Shown here: positions 1 to 8,361 of the stretch, piece by piece | Position numbering within the stretch: position 1 is the first letter of the stretch | How the letters are laid out: the number at the start of each line of letters is the position of its first letter | Assembly: GCA_017454355.1 (NCBI GenBank) | Contig: JAFTDD010000037.1 | Location: forward strand, 1 to 47,885 | Origin: Muribaculaceae bacterium | Lineage (GTDB): Bacteria; Bacteroidota; Bacteroidia; Bacteroidales; Muribaculaceae | DNA: 47,885 bases | Direction: 5' to 3' | Program-made: the position numbers and the translations under genes | Notes under the pieces: generated by a model | What the model was told of the DNA's origin: nothing | The model's database searches: none | Seen by the model: the letters and a program-made list of their open reading frames with translations, nothing else

Positions 1-48
1 ACGTTCCACGACCTGCTCAAAGGTCACTTCTTGCTTCTTTCTTGCCAT
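1..48 (-). CDS. N-terminal fragment of an unidentified gene
   Basis: An ATG on the minus strand at 48 opens a frame that runs off the window edge. It reads MARKKQEVTFEQVVER, a basic start followed by a short amphipathic stretch. A TACCTTTG promoter box lies 32 bases upstream, which supports a real start. Sixteen residues are too few to name the product. Confidence 0.45.
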   Translation of the reverse strand, partial: MARKKQEVTFEQVVER

Positions 49-79
49 AGTGAAAAGTCTGTTGGTTGGTTAATCGTGG

Positions 80-87
80 CAAAGGTA
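80..87 (-). promoter_or_regulatory. -7 promoter box of the gene starting at 48
   Basis: On the minus strand this reads TACCTTTG, an exact match to the Bacteroidetes TAnnTTTG -7 consensus, 32 bases before the ATG at 48. No clear TTTG -33 element is seen at the usual spacing. Confidence 0.55.
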
Positions 88-154
88 ACTAATTCCGATG
101 ACTTTTCATTCACTTTGGCGAAAGCCGTTCATGTCCGTTTCGTAATTTTATCGT

Positions 155-201
155 CAAAGCGGCATGGCCGCTTTGCACACAACTCGGCCGCTTTGCACGC
201 C
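155..201. repeat. GCGGC-palindrome repeat, 1.5 copies
   Basis: One full palindrome (CAAAGCGGC-at-GGCCGCTTTG followed by CACAC) is followed directly by a half copy (CGGCCGCTTTGCACGCC). The same element occurs three times at 14286-14411. The rest of the gap 49-282 is AT-rich and holds the promoter of the gene at 48 plus a CGTAAA/TTTACG-type stretch near 250; no gene is visible. Confidence 0.75.
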
Positions 202-282
202 ATTACTTTAATTGGTAAATTGCATAAATAATAATTTACAATTGATTATCGGATTTTACGTGAGGGTATTCAAGAGTGCAAT

Positions 283-1389
283 TCAGGCAAGTTGGTATCT
301 GCTTCCGGGCAGAGTGACGATGATGCCTTTGAAATCGAGTTCAACGAGAGTACTGGTGACGAGGTAGGCCGGTCGTTGCAACACTCTTGCGATATCGTTG
401 GCATAAACCGGTTCTGCGCTCTGCCTCAAAACATTTACCACTTCGCGTTCTGTGTCATTCAATTCGTCGAACAAGTTGAGTTGTCGTGGCATGGTTGGTT
501 GCGCTTCTACTTCCCACATCATTGTGTCGATGAGTTGTTGAGCGTTTGAGAGCAGCGCGGCGCGGTTAGCGGCGATGAGTTTGTTGCAGCCTTTAGACAT
601 CTCATCTGTGACGCGTCCCGGCACGGCCATGACGTCACGGTTATATCCCATTGCAATTGACGCGGTGACCAGCGAGCCCCCATGGCTGGCGCTTTCAACA
701 ACAATCGTGACGTCGGCCAACGCAGCGATGATACGGTTACGAGCCAAGAAGTTACCTTTGTGCAACTCGTCTTGACTCATATAGTCAGTTACGAGCGCGC
801 CACCATGATTAACTATATTGACGGCATCACGGCGATGCACCGCGGGATAGATATGATTAAGACCGCGAGCCATGACGGCAACGGTTGGTGCGCCGTGATT
901 GATGGCAGCGCGATGGCTCGCGATGTCAATGCCGTAAGCGAGACCGCTGACGATGAGCACGTTGGGAATAAGGGCGCTGAGGTCTTTGACAAAGTTATCA
1001 CAGAACTTGATGCCTGCCGGTGTCGCGTTGCGCGTCCCCACCATGCTGACGACACGCTTTGCGTTAAGGTCACAATCTCCTGTTGTGTAGAGGATAATCG
1101 GTGCGTCGTTGGCTTCGAGAAGTCGTTTTGGGAATTGTGGTGATGTGTAATAGATGGGAGTAATCTTCTTGTCGGCTATAAAGTCAAGTTCCTTTTGTGC
1201 TTTACGCAGGATTTTATCGCGAGTTGTTTTGCTGCACCATCTGTTTGTGGGGCCGAGCAGTTGTGCGAGTTCACCTTCTTTCATTAGAAAGAATTGTTTC
1301 TCATCGCCAATGATGTCGAGCAATTGTTTGGCGATGTCCACGCCCATGCCCGGCATTGCGGCGAAGGCCATTTGGTAAAGCATTTCCAT
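283..1389 (-). CDS. dprA: DNA-processing protein DprA
   Basis: DprA loads RecA onto incoming single-stranded DNA during natural transformation; it is cytoplasmic. The 368-residue protein has an N-terminal helical domain, then the DprA Rossmann fold with VGTRNATP, SGLAYGID, HGGALVTDY and the NRIIAALAD-VVVE-type segment with GSLVTA. A C-terminal winged helix (roughly the last 60 residues) follows. The start is placed at the ATG encoding MEMLYQM, 11 bases after the stop of the thioesterase gene; the frame is open further upstream, but that would overlap the thioesterase. Gene order suggests cotranscription with the thioesterase. Confidence 0.93.
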   Translation of the reverse strand: MEMLYQMAFAAMPGMGVDIAKQLLDIIGDEKQFFLMKEGELAQLLGPTNRWCSKTTRDKILRKAQKELDFIADKKITPIYYTSPQFPKRLLEANDAPIILYTTGDCDLNAKRVVSMVGTRNATPAGIKFCDNFVKDLSALIPNVLIVSGLAYGIDIASHRAAINHGAPTVAVMARGLNHIYPAVHRRDAVNIVNHGGALVTDYMSQDELHKGNFLARNRIIAALADVTIVVESASHGGSLVTASIAMGYNRDVMAVPGRVTDEMSKGCNKLIAANRAALLSNAQQLIDTMMWEVEAQPTMPRQLNLFDELNDTEREVVNVLRQSAEPVYANDIARVLQRPAYLVTSTLVELDFKGIIVTLPGSRYQLA

Positions 1390-1400
1390 AATGCGGATAG

Positions 1401-1811
1401 TCAGTTGATAAGAAAAGGAGCAAATGCTTGAGCGAGGTCGTCGCCACGCGACAGTCGTCCGTCGACGAGGCAAGCGATAGTGACGGTAGCGACGGCTGCG
1501 ATGGAGCCTAAGGAGATATTATGGATTGTTTGGTGGAAGATGAAGCGTGGTCCACGTCGCTCAACGGTGAGTTCACATCGCACATGGTCACAACTTTGCA
1601 ATGGAGTGCGATAGGCTATCTCGAGTTTGGCGACGACAGGTGTGATGCCTTGTTGTCGCATTTGCTCGTAGGAGAGTCCGACTTCACGGCAGAATGTGTG
1701 TCTGGCGTGCTCCATATAGTGGAGGTAGATTGCATTGTTGACGATGCCTTCGCTATCAATCTCGTAGTCGCGGACGTCGAAGTCGCAATAATGAGTTTTG
1801 CCTGTAATCAT
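1401..1811 (-). CDS. Hotdog-fold acyl-CoA thioesterase (4HBT/YbgC type)
   Basis: A 136-residue single hotdog domain. It has the family pattern near residues 13-35: aspartates ahead of the helix, EGIVNNAIYLHYMEHAR, then GLSYEQMRQQGI. Family members hydrolyse acyl-CoA or acyl-ACP thioesters in the cytoplasm; the chain length preferred here cannot be read from the sequence. It sits 11 bases upstream of dprA and downstream of the metallophosphoesterase gene, separated from the latter by a hairpin repeat (1831-1863). The length is normal for the family. Confidence 0.85.
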   Translation of the reverse strand: MITGKTHYCDFDVRDYEIDSEGIVNNAIYLHYMEHARHTFCREVGLSYEQMRQQGITPVVAKLEIAYRTPLQSCDHVRCELTVERRGPRFIFHQTIHNISLGSIAAVATVTIACLVDGRLSRGDDLAQAFAPFLIN

Positions 1812-1830
1812 TTGTTAGTGATTAGTTGAT

Positions 1831-1863
1831 GAGGGCGGGGCGGTGCCCGCCCTTCTTGAACGG
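1831..1863. repeat. GGGCGGG hairpin repeat with CTTGAACGG tail
   Basis: GGGCGGG and GCCCGCCC arms form a stable hairpin followed by TTCTTGAACGG. A related element with the same tail is at 36946-36979, and the hairpin alone recurs at 21841-21864. It fills most of the gap between the metallophosphoesterase and thioesterase genes. Confidence 0.75.
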
Positions 1864-1869
1864 TTGTTG

Positions 1870-2976
1870 TCAATCGATAGTGGGCGGGGCGGCTAAGTTG
1901 ATGACAACGTATTCGGAAACGGTGCCGAAGCGGAATTTGCCTCCCCAGATGCCGATGCCGCTGGAGACATACACAGCAGTGCTGTCTTTCTGCTTGAAGC
2001 CGTAGGCCACTTCAAAGATGGCGTCGGTAATCCAATTAGCCGGCCATACTTGCCCATGATGAGTGTGACCACTGAGTTGAAGGTCGATGCCACAACGCCG
2101 GGCCTGGTCGAGATTGTGCGGCTGATGGTCGAGCAGGATAGTGTAGAGTGAGGTATCGGCTTGGTTGACTAATACTTGAAGAGGTCGCCTGTTTGGATTG
2201 GTGCGGTCGTCACGCCCGATGACGGTGACGCCGGCTACGGTTGTCGCGGAATCAACGAGGAGAGTGATGCCTGCATCGTTGAGGAATTGCCGTGCAGCCG
2301 GTGTTGAGGCATAGTATTCATGGTTGCCGAGGCAAGCGATGACTGGGGCCTGAATGCGCCGCAGTTCGGCCGCCATATTATCGTGGAGCAGCGGCCGGAC
2401 ACTGCTGTCGATAATGTCGCCGGCGATGAGGACAAGGTCGGGATGCTCGTCGTTGATGATATTGACCCAACGAGCCAGTTCGGCACGACGGTTGTGGTAG
2501 CCAAGGTGGAGGTCGCTCATCATGACAATGGTGAGCGGCTTGTCGAGTGTTTTGCCTGAAGGCGTGGTGAGTTGGAGTGTTGTGCGGACTTTGTTGTGGT
2601 ATCGCCAGGCGCCATAGGAAAACACGGCAATGAGGGAGCCGATAATGAGGGTTGTGCCGAGAAGAGAGTTGTTGAAAAGGTGTGGGGGAAGGAGACGGAG
2701 GAGGCGCGCAAAGTCGGCTACGAGGAAGATAGCGGTGGCGTAGAGAAGGATGATGAGCCATGATGTGCCCACCTCGTAAAAGATGGTGTTGAGCCAAATG
2801 GGGCCGCTATCGCGGAGGAGAAAGACGAGGAAAAAACTGATGAAAGCGGCAGTCATCAGCGCGACGGCCGCGACTTTCCACAGGGTTGGGAAAGGCAGAA
2901 GGCGATAGACGTGCCAGGAGATATAAGCCTGCGCAAGCAGCGGGATGGCAAGAATGAGGAAGAAAAAAGGTTTCAT
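1870..2976 (-). CDS. Membrane-anchored metallophosphoesterase
   Basis: A 368-residue protein. The first ~150 residues are hydrophobic with about four predicted membrane helices. The C-terminal half is a calcineurin-like phosphoesterase with the metal-ligand series SDLHLG, GDIID, GNHEYY, LDHQPHN and SGHTHHGQ. This arrangement matches YkuE/YaeI-type enzymes, some of which act on UDP-diacylglucosamine or phosphodiesters; the substrate here is unknown. A GTG start 15 bases further upstream is possible, but the ATG giving MKPFFFLIL is preferred. It lies downstream of the lipid A genes, separated by a 147-base repeat-bearing gap, so a lipid-related role is only suggested. Confidence 0.82.
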   Translation of the reverse strand: MKPFFFLILAIPLLAQAYISWHVYRLLPFPTLWKVAAVALMTAAFISFFLVFLLRDSGPIWLNTIFYEVGTSWLIILLYATAIFLVADFARLLRLLPPHLFNNSLLGTTLIIGSLIAVFSYGAWRYHNKVRTTLQLTTPSGKTLDKPLTIVMMSDLHLGYHNRRAELARWVNIINDEHPDLVLIAGDIIDSSVRPLLHDNMAAELRRIQAPVIACLGNHEYYASTPAARQFLNDAGITLLVDSATTVAGVTVIGRDDRTNPNRRPLQVLVNQADTSLYTILLDHQPHNLDQARRCGIDLQLSGHTHHGQVWPANWITDAIFEVAYGFKQKDSTAVYVSSGIGIWGGKFRFGTVSEYVVINLAAPPTID

Positions 2977-3006
2977 TGAAAATAATCTCACGTAAAATTT
3001 CGTAAA

Positions 3007-3021
3007 GTGAAAAGTTGACCG
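3007..3021 (+). repeat. GTGAAAAGTTGACCG repeat copy
   Basis: This 15-base sequence occurs exactly, in reverse orientation, at 17596-17610, where it contains the yicC stop codon. It occurs with one mismatch at 15816-15830 at the DUF5063 stop. Related TTGACCG strings are listed at other positions. Confidence 0.65.
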
Positions 3022-3045
3022 TTGTTTTTGAATAATCGTTAGAAA

Positions 3046-3075
3046 GCCGGCGCGAGGGCGCGCGGCATGGTCAAC
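3046..3075 (+). repeat. GC-rich GCCGGCGCGAGGGCGCGCGG repeat, single copy
   Basis: One copy of a ~30-base GC-rich element ending CATGGTCAAC. Three more copies are at 5326-5426 and an inverted one at 15768-15794. It stands out in an otherwise AT-rich gap between lpxA and the metallophosphoesterase gene. Confidence 0.75.
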
Positions 3076-3078
3076 AAT

Positions 3079-3100
3079 CCGTAAAAAAATATTTTTACGG
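3079..3100. terminator. AT-rich hairpin downstream of lpxA
   Basis: CCGTAAAAA and TTTTTACGG form a perfect 9-bp stem with a 4-base loop, 24 bases after the lpxA stop. The stem is AU-rich, so it may be a weak terminator of the lipid A operon or another structural element. It belongs to a CGTAAA/TTTACG-rich type of spacer also seen near 43610-43735. Confidence 0.4.
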
Positions 3101-3123
3101 TTTTCACGTGATTATTTTACGAA

Positions 3124-3900
3124 TCAGATGCCGTGGCGGACGATGCCTCGCTTGGAGGAGCGGATAAAGGTGATGACGGCGTCTCGAAGGTCACTTTGCG
3201 GGAGTTCGGCCTCGATTTTATTGACGGCATCTGTGACGTTGAGGTTGCTCATATAAAGAGTGCGGTAAATCTCCTGAACTTCGTTGACTTGGTCGCGCGA
3301 GAAACCACGGCGCAACATGCCAACACTGTTGACACCCTCGTAACTGAGAGGTATGCGACCGGCCAGAGAGAAAGGCGGTACGTCTTTATTGACGAGCGAG
3401 CCACCTTGCAACATAGAGTGCTGACCGATGAGTGAGAACTGATGGATGAGCGCTCCCCCACCGATGACAGCCCAATCACCAACAATAACTTCGCCGGCGA
3501 TTTGTGCCGAATTAGACATGATGACGTGATTGCCGATGTTGCAGTCGTGGGCGATGTGGCAATAGGCCATAATAAGGCAGTCGCTGCCAACGACTGTTTT
3601 ACCCTTGCTGGCGGTGCCGCGGTGGATTGTGACAAACTCACGGATGGTGGTGTTGTCGCCAATGATGGCGAGTGATTCTTCTCCCTTGAACTTGAGATCC
3701 TGTGGCGTGCCGCCAACGGCAGCACCGCTGTGGATGTGGCAGTTGCGGCCGATGCGTGTGCCCCAATGGATGGTGGCGTTGCTGTCGATGACGGTGTCGT
3801 CGCCAATGACGACGTTGTCGTCGATAGTGACAAATGGGCCGATAGTGACGTTATTGCCGATGATGGCGCCGGGGTGGACGCAGGATAACTGATGTATCAT
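3124..3900 (-). CDS. lpxA: Acyl-ACP--UDP-N-acetylglucosamine O-acyltransferase LpxA
   Basis: LpxA catalyses the first step of lipid A synthesis, moving an R-3-hydroxyacyl chain from ACP to the 3-OH of UDP-GlcNAc in the cytoplasm. The 258-residue protein begins with left-handed beta-helix hexapeptide repeats (IHPGAIIGNNVTIGPF type) over about 190 residues. It includes the HxGxxxxG-like strip around GGTPQDLKFKGE and the catalytic-histidine region MAYCHIAHDCNIGNHV. A C-terminal helical domain (GVNSVGMLRRGFS onward) follows. The length is typical. It is the last of three lipid A genes, 14 bases after lpxC/fabZ. Confidence 0.95.
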   Translation of the reverse strand: MIHQLSCVHPGAIIGNNVTIGPFVTIDDNVVIGDDTVIDSNATIHWGTRIGRNCHIHSGAAVGGTPQDLKFKGEESLAIIGDNTTIREFVTIHRGTASKGKTVVGSDCLIMAYCHIAHDCNIGNHVIMSNSAQIAGEVIVGDWAVIGGGALIHQFSLIGQHSMLQGGSLVNKDVPPFSLAGRIPLSYEGVNSVGMLRRGFSRDQVNEVQEIYRTLYMSNLNVTDAVNKIEAELPQSDLRDAVITFIRSSKRGIVRHGI

Positions 3901-3914
3901 ATATGGTCGTTTAG

Positions 3915-5306
3915 TTATTTGTTTTTAGTGACGAGAGCCATAAATTCCGCCTCACTAACTATTTTCTCTCCCACGAAAGCATAACCGCGCATCATGGCCA
4001 CGCCACGGCGGATGGGAGTCATAAGTGAGAGGTGGAAGACGAGGGTGTCGCCGGGGACTACTTTCTGGCGGAATTTAACGTTGTCAATCTTCATGAAATA
4101 GGTACTGTACTGCTCAGGGTCATCAACATGACTAAGCACGAGCAGTCCGCCAACTTGAGCCATAGCCTCAACCTGAAGGACGCCCGGCATAACCGGCTCG
4201 TGGGGGAAATGGCCTTGGAAGAATGGCTCGTTGCCACTTACGTTTTTGACGCCTACGACGTGAGTTTCGCTCATTTCAAGGATTTTGTCGACCATGAGCA
4301 TCGGGAAGCGATGAGGCAGCATTTGGCGAATGCGGTTGACGTCGTAGAGAGGCTCGACGTTGGGATCATAGACGGGAGCCTGAACGGCCTGAGCGCGCAG
4401 GGCGGTACGAATCTTTTTAGACAACTGCGAGTTGATGGTATGCCCCGGACGTGTAGCGACGATACGTCCCTTGAGAGGGCGGCCGATGAGGGCGAGGTCA
4501 CCGATAAGGTCGAGCAATTTGTGACGCGCCGGTTCGTTTTTGAAAGTGAGCGGCTTGTTGTTGAGATAGCCGAGTTGGTCGACGCTCTTGTGCTCGACGC
4601 GCATCGTGTCGGCAAGACTGTCGAGGTCTTGCTGCGACATGGGGCTATCGTAAATAACGATGGCATTGTCGAGGTCACCGCCTTTGATAAGCCCGGCTTG
4701 CACAAGCGGCAGGACCTCACGGACAAAGACAAAAGTTCGGCTGGAGGCAATATCCGTACCGAATTGATTGATATTGTCGATTGAGGCGAATTGGTTGCTG
4801 AGGACCGTAGAGTTGAAGTCAATCATGACGTCAACAGAGAAGTCATCGTCGGGAAGCATAACGAGTTTGGCTCCAGTCTCGGGGTCTTCGACCTTGATTC
4901 GCTGCTTGACAACGTAAAATTCTTTTTCGCCTCCCTGCTCTTCAAGGCCAACGTTTTGGATTGCGTTCCAAACGATTGCCGCGCTGCCGTCGAGGATTGG
5001 CATCTCGGGAGCGTCAACCTCGATAATGCAGTTATCAACTCCAGCGGCATAGAGTGCGGCCATGGCATGCTCAATGGTGCCGACCCGGACGTCCTTATTG
5101 GAACGGCTGGCAATGACGGTGCCACGCTGCGTCTCGACGACATTTTCGGCGACGGCAAGGAGCGTGGGCTGTCCGTCGAGGTCGATGCGCTTGAAGAGGT
5201 AGCCGGTGCCGAGCGGGGCCGGGGTGAAAGTAGCCTGAATTTGCAGGCCGGTGTGGAGGCCCTTGCCGCTGAGGGTGAAGGGGGCCTTGAGAGTTAATTG
5301 TTTCAT
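3915..5306 (-). CDS. lpxC/fabZ: Bifunctional LpxC deacetylase / FabZ dehydratase
   Basis: Residues 1-~310 are LpxC, the zinc deacetylase that commits UDP-3-O-acyl-GlcNAc to lipid A: KGLHTG at 15-20, the zinc histidine in IEHAMAALYAAG (~80), and the HKLLDLIGD zinc/catalytic motif at 262-270. Residues ~322-463 are FabZ, the 3-hydroxyacyl-ACP dehydratase, with LPHRFPML at ~330 and a GHFPHEPVMPG motif followed by the catalytic glutamate in QVEAMAQ. The LpxC-FabZ fusion is known in Bacteroidetes and links the lipid A and fatty-acid branches that compete for hydroxyacyl-ACP. It lies between lpxD and lpxA; a GC-rich triple repeat separates it from lpxD. Confidence 0.96.
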   Translation of the reverse strand: MKQLTLKAPFTLSGKGLHTGLQIQATFTPAPLGTGYLFKRIDLDGQPTLLAVAENVVETQRGTVIASRSNKDVRVGTIEHAMAALYAAGVDNCIIEVDAPEMPILDGSAAIVWNAIQNVGLEEQGGEKEFYVVKQRIKVEDPETGAKLVMLPDDDFSVDVMIDFNSTVLSNQFASIDNINQFGTDIASSRTFVFVREVLPLVQAGLIKGGDLDNAIVIYDSPMSQQDLDSLADTMRVEHKSVDQLGYLNNKPLTFKNEPARHKLLDLIGDLALIGRPLKGRIVATRPGHTINSQLSKKIRTALRAQAVQAPVYDPNVEPLYDVNRIRQMLPHRFPMLMVDKILEMSETHVVGVKNVSGNEPFFQGHFPHEPVMPGVLQVEAMAQVGGLLVLSHVDDPEQYSTYFMKIDNVKFRQKVVPGDTLVFHLSLMTPIRRGVAMMRGYAFVGEKIVSEAEFMALVTKNK

Positions 5307-5325
5307 CAGTTATTATTTTGCGGAT

Positions 5326-5426
5326 GGCCGGCGCGAGGGCGCGCGGCATGGTCAACTATTGGCCGGCGCGAGGGCGCGCGGCATGGTCAACTATTTTGGC
5401 CGGCGCGGGGGCGCGGCATGGCCAAC
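5326..5426 (+). repeat. Three tandem GC-rich repeats between lpxD and lpxC/fabZ
   Basis: Copies start at 5326, 5361 and 5398. Each carries GGCCGGCGCGAGGGCGCG, then CGGCATGG and TCAAC; the third is shorter and reads GGCCAAC. The spacers are CTATT and CTATTTT. The third copy abuts the lpxD stop codon (5427-5429). The stretch is about 80% GC and self-complementary, so it could form an intercistronic structure in the lpx mRNA. Confidence 0.8.
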
Positions 5427-6455
5427 TTATTTCTCTTGCAGTGATTTTTTGATGGCACGGACGTCATCAAAGAGTTGTGGCAGACGTCGCATAAGCGCAC
5501 ATTGACGGGCAAAGGTGAGCGCATTGATTGCCGGAGCACCGAGCAGGCGCTGGTTGTCGCCAACGCTGTTAGGCACTCCACTTTGAGCACCGATGCCGTT
5601 GTTGTCGCCAACGGTGATGTGTCCGGCAAAACCCACTTGCCCGCCAATCATGTTTTGTTTACCGATTTTGGTGCTGCCGGCGATGCCCACCTGGGCAGCC
5701 ATCACGGTATTCTCGCCGATTTCAACGTTGTGAGCCACTTGGATGAGGTTGTCCAGTTTGACGCCACGGCGTACGACGGTCGCTCCCATTGTGGCTCGGT
5801 CGATGGTTGTATTGGCTCCAATCTCGACATCGTCCTCGATGATAACGATGCCCACTTGGGCGATTTTCTCGTAGGAGCCGTCAGGTTTAGGCGCGAAACC
5901 GAAGCCATCTCCACCGATGACCGCACCGGCCTGGATGATGCAACGGTTGCCGACCTGGCATCCGTGATAGATTTTGACGCCGGGATATATAGTGACGTCA
6001 TCACCAAGGGTGACGTTGTCGCCGATGTAGCACTGCGGGTAAATCTTGACGTTTTTGCCAAGAGTGACGTTGGCGCCGATGTAGGCAAACGCTCCAACGT
6101 AGGCATCGTCGGGCACGGTGGTGCCATCGCTGATGAAAGCAGGTTGCTCGATGCCTTGCTTGCGCGGTTGCCCGAGAGCGTTAACATAGTTGAGAAGATC
6201 GGCGAGAGTCTTGTAGGGGTCATCGACGCGGATGAGAGTTGCGGCGACGGGCTGCTCGGGGACGAAGTCTTTGCGGACGAGTACGGCGGTAGCCTGAGTG
6301 TTGTAGATATAATGGGTGTACTTTGGGTTAGCCAAAAAGGTGAGACAACCTTGTGTCGCCTCCTCAATTTTGGCATAATTGTTGATAACGGCAGAGGCGT
6401 CACCATCGACGGTGCCGCCCACCATTGCAGCGAGTTGCTGAACTGTTATTGTCAT
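5427..6455 (-). CDS. lpxD: UDP-3-O-(3-hydroxyacyl)glucosamine N-acyltransferase LpxD
   Basis: LpxD adds the second, N-linked hydroxyacyl chain in lipid A synthesis. The 342-residue protein has the N-terminal uridine-binding domain ([14 protein letters not shown] through ~100). A long left-handed beta-helix follows, with LpxD signatures GGDGFGFAP and the catalytic-histidine region [15 protein letters not shown], and a short C-terminal helix ends the protein. The start is the ATG giving MTITVQQ; an in-frame ATG 11 codons upstream adds a poor lysine-rich leader. It is first of the lpxD-lpxC/fabZ-lpxA block. A near-consensus -7 box is 30 bases upstream. Confidence 0.95.
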   Translation of the reverse strand: MTITVQQLAAMVGGTVDGDASAVINNYAKIEEATQGCLTFLANPKYTHYIYNTQATAVLVRKDFVPEQPVAATLIRVDDPYKTLADLLNYVNALGQPRKQGIEQPAFISDGTTVPDDAYVGAFAYIGANVTLGKNVKIYPQCYIGDNVTLGDDVTIYPGVKIYHGCQVGNRCIIQAGAVIGGDGFGFAPKPDGSYEKIAQVGIVIIEDDVEIGANTTIDRATMGATVVRRGVKLDNLIQVAHNVEIGENTVMAAQVGIAGSTKIGKQNMIGGQVGFAGHITVGDNNGIGAQSGVPNSVGDNQRLLGAPAINALTFARQCALMRRLPQLFDDVRAIKKSLQEK

Positions 6456-6485
6456 TGTTGTTTTTTTATAATCAAGAATTTGTTG

Positions 6486-6493
6486 CAAAGGTC
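6486..6493 (-). promoter_or_regulatory. Possible lpxD -7 box
   Basis: The minus strand reads GACCTTTG, one mismatch from TAnnTTTG, 30 bases before the lpxD ATG. No strong -33 element is seen, so the assignment is tentative. Confidence 0.35.
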
Positions 6494-6524
6494 GTAATTT
6501 TTTGTGAGATGTGCAAATTTTTAA

Positions 6525-6556
6525 GCATGTAGCATATAGCTTGTAGCACGTAGCAT
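6525..6556 (-). repeat. ATGCTAC-type degenerate repeat
   Basis: Read on the minus strand, this 32-base stretch consists of ATGCTAC/GTGCTAC/AAGCTAT/ATGCTAC units. It starts directly after the DUF1015 stop codon. It matches 27 of 32 bases of the amidase signal-peptide region at 37128-37159 and resembles 9605-9639. Confidence 0.7.
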
Positions 6557-7801
6557 TTAGACGAGGGAGTGGATGATGAGGCCACTGCGCAACTTAGGCT
6601 CAAACCAAGTAGCCTTCGGGGGCATGATGTTGCCGGAATCGGCGATGTCGATGATTTGCTGCATGGTGACAGGATAGAGGGCTAAGGCTGCCGCCATTTC
6701 GCCGCTGTCGACTCGCCTTTGCAGTTCGCCAAGCCCACGTATGCCGCCAACGAAGTCAATGCGGTGGCTTGTGCGCAGGTCTTGGATATTGAGGATATCA
6801 CGGAGGATGAGGTTGCTCGAAACGGTGACATCGAGGGTTCCGATGGGGTCATTGTCATCGTAGGTGCCCGGCTTGGCTGTGAGAGAATACCACTGCCCCG
6901 GCAGGTAGAGCGCGAAGTTGTGAAGTCGCTGCGGACGGTAGGGCTCGGTTCCCTTTGGCTCGATGGTGAAGTGCTCCCCTATCTTGTCGAGGAACTCGGC
7001 TGAAGAAAGGCCGTTGAGATCCTTGACGACACGGTTGTAGTCCATCACACGGAGGTGACTTTGCGGAAAACAAACGGCCAGCAAATAGTTATACTCCTCT
7101 TTACCGGTGTGATGCGGGTCATTATGAGCCATTTCCTCGCCCACGTGGGCTGCCGCGGCTGTGCGATGATGCCCGTCGGCAATGTAGAGATAGGGAATAT
7201 CGTTGAAAGCGGCGGTAATTGTGGCGATTAATTGCTCGTCACAGACGCACCAAAGGGTATGTCCAATGCCATCCGGAGCCACAAAGTCATACTCAGGCTG
7301 AGTGGCACTCACTCGGTCAATCACTTGTTGCAGGGCGGCGTTGTCGGGGAAAGCGAGGAACACCGGCTCGATGTTAGCCTTGTTGACCTGAATGTGTCGC
7401 ATTCTGTCGGCCTCTTTTTCACGGCGCGTGAGTTCATGCTTTTTGATGCGGCCGTTGAGGTAGTCATCAACGCCGGCGGCGACCACAAATCCATATTGAG
7501 TGCGACCGTCCATCGTTTGTGCATAGAGGTAGTAGCACTCTTTGCTGTCTTGCAGCAACCATCCTTGCCGCTTGAATAACTCGAAGTTCTTTACGGCTTG
7601 CTCATATACAACGGGGTCGTGCTCATCGGTGCCGTCGTTAAAGTCAATTTCAGGCTTGATGATGTGATAGAGCGACATTGGATTGCCTGCCGCCTCGGCC
7701 CTTGCCTCATCGCTTGATAGGACATCGTAAGGCCGTGAAGCCACTCGTTCAACGAGGTCTTTTGGAGGTCTGATGCCTCGGAATGGTTTTACGTTTGCCA
7801 T
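6557..7801 (-). CDS. DUF1015 family protein
   Basis: A 414-residue soluble protein of the DUF1015/COG4198 family. Recognisable blocks are [23 protein letters not shown] at the start, the histidine-rich [13 protein letters not shown] block around residue 210 with a following YNYLLAV, and [11 protein letters not shown] near residue 355. The biochemical role is not firmly established; in other Bacteroidales the family is often found near serine biosynthesis genes, but none is present here. It is downstream of the Fur-family gene with a 54-base gap, so the two may be cotranscribed. Length is typical and no residue loss was noticed. Confidence 0.85.
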   Translation of the reverse strand: MANVKPFRGIRPPKDLVERVASRPYDVLSSDEARAEAAGNPMSLYHIIKPEIDFNDGTDEHDPVVYEQAVKNFELFKRQGWLLQDSKECYYLYAQTMDGRTQYGFVVAAGVDDYLNGRIKKHELTRREKEADRMRHIQVNKANIEPVFLAFPDNAALQQVIDRVSATQPEYDFVAPDGIGHTLWCVCDEQLIATITAAFNDIPYLYIADGHHRTAAAAHVGEEMAHNDPHHTGKEEYNYLLAVCFPQSHLRVMDYNRVVKDLNGLSSAEFLDKIGEHFTIEPKGTEPYRPQRLHNFALYLPGQWYSLTAKPGTYDDNDPIGTLDVTVSSNLILRDILNIQDLRTSHRIDFVGGIRGLGELQRRVDSGEMAAALALYPVTMQQIIDIADSGNIMPPKATWFEPKLRSGLIIHSLV

Positions 7802-7855
7802 AGTGATTGTTTTTTTGTTGGAGCAGCCACGAAGGGGGCTACACTCCGAGCGTTA

Positions 7856-8329
7856 TTAGTCGTTTGATTTTGTTTTGCGTGCCTTACGGCTGCAAGTGCT
7901 GCACAGCCCCATGACTGTGATGTGGTAGGAATTGGCGTTAAAAGCGGGATAGCGTTTGGTGTTCATGAATGCGTCGGTATGCTTATCAACGACGGTTTTC
8001 ACTTTACCGCATGCGGTACAAATCAGATGGCAATGCCGCTCATTACTGCACAATTCATAAAGAGTACCCTTGATGGGCAGGTTTACCTTTTGTATAATGG
8101 ACGCATCAATAAGGATGTTGATCGTGTCATAGATTGTAGACCGACTTATACCTCCGGTGATGGTCGTTGCCAACTCACGCTCGATTTGGTCGAAACTGAA
8201 AACGCCTCGCCGGGCGACAACAACGTCAAGGATAGCATATCGCTCCGGAGTGCGACGCATGCTATGCTCCACCAGATAGCGGTCAAGCACGTCATGTGAA
8301 GTCTCTTTGTTTACCTCAGCAGTCGTCAT
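7856..8329 (-). CDS. Fur-family transcriptional regulator
   Basis: A 157-residue metal- or peroxide-responsive repressor of the Fur superfamily. The N-terminal winged helix contains RRTPERYAILDVV and the recognition-helix region SRSTIYDTINILI. The C-terminal dimerisation domain has HCHLICTACGK (Cys104, Cys107) and GLCSTC (Cys143, Cys146), the paired CxxC structural zinc site. Whether it senses iron, zinc or peroxide cannot be decided from sequence alone; the C-terminal tail is short and basic. It lies 32 bases after ribBA. An iron-responsive role would fit feoAB elsewhere in the window, but that link is inference. Confidence 0.88.
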   Translation of the reverse strand: MTTAEVNKETSHDVLDRYLVEHSMRRTPERYAILDVVVARRGVFSFDQIERELATTITGGISRSTIYDTINILIDASIIQKVNLPIKGTLYELCSNERHCHLICTACGKVKTVVDKHTDAFMNTKRYPAFNANSYHITVMGLCSTCSRKARKTKSND

Positions 8330-8361
8330 TTGTCATTAGTCGTTTGTGAGCACGAAGTGTA

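Noticed and set aside
1-48. Naming the edge gene as a transposase
   Set aside because: The start faintly recalls insertion-sequence proteins, but 16 residues are not enough and no inverted ends are visible nearby.
4032-4784. Long open frame antisense to lpxC/fabZ
   Set aside because: It lies wholly opposite a conserved enzyme gene; its protein has no family pattern and the third-position bias belongs to the minus strand.
5475-6497. 340-codon open frame antisense to lpxD
   Set aside because: It mirrors the hexapeptide repeats of LpxD; the periodic Val/Asp pattern is a reverse reading of that repeat.
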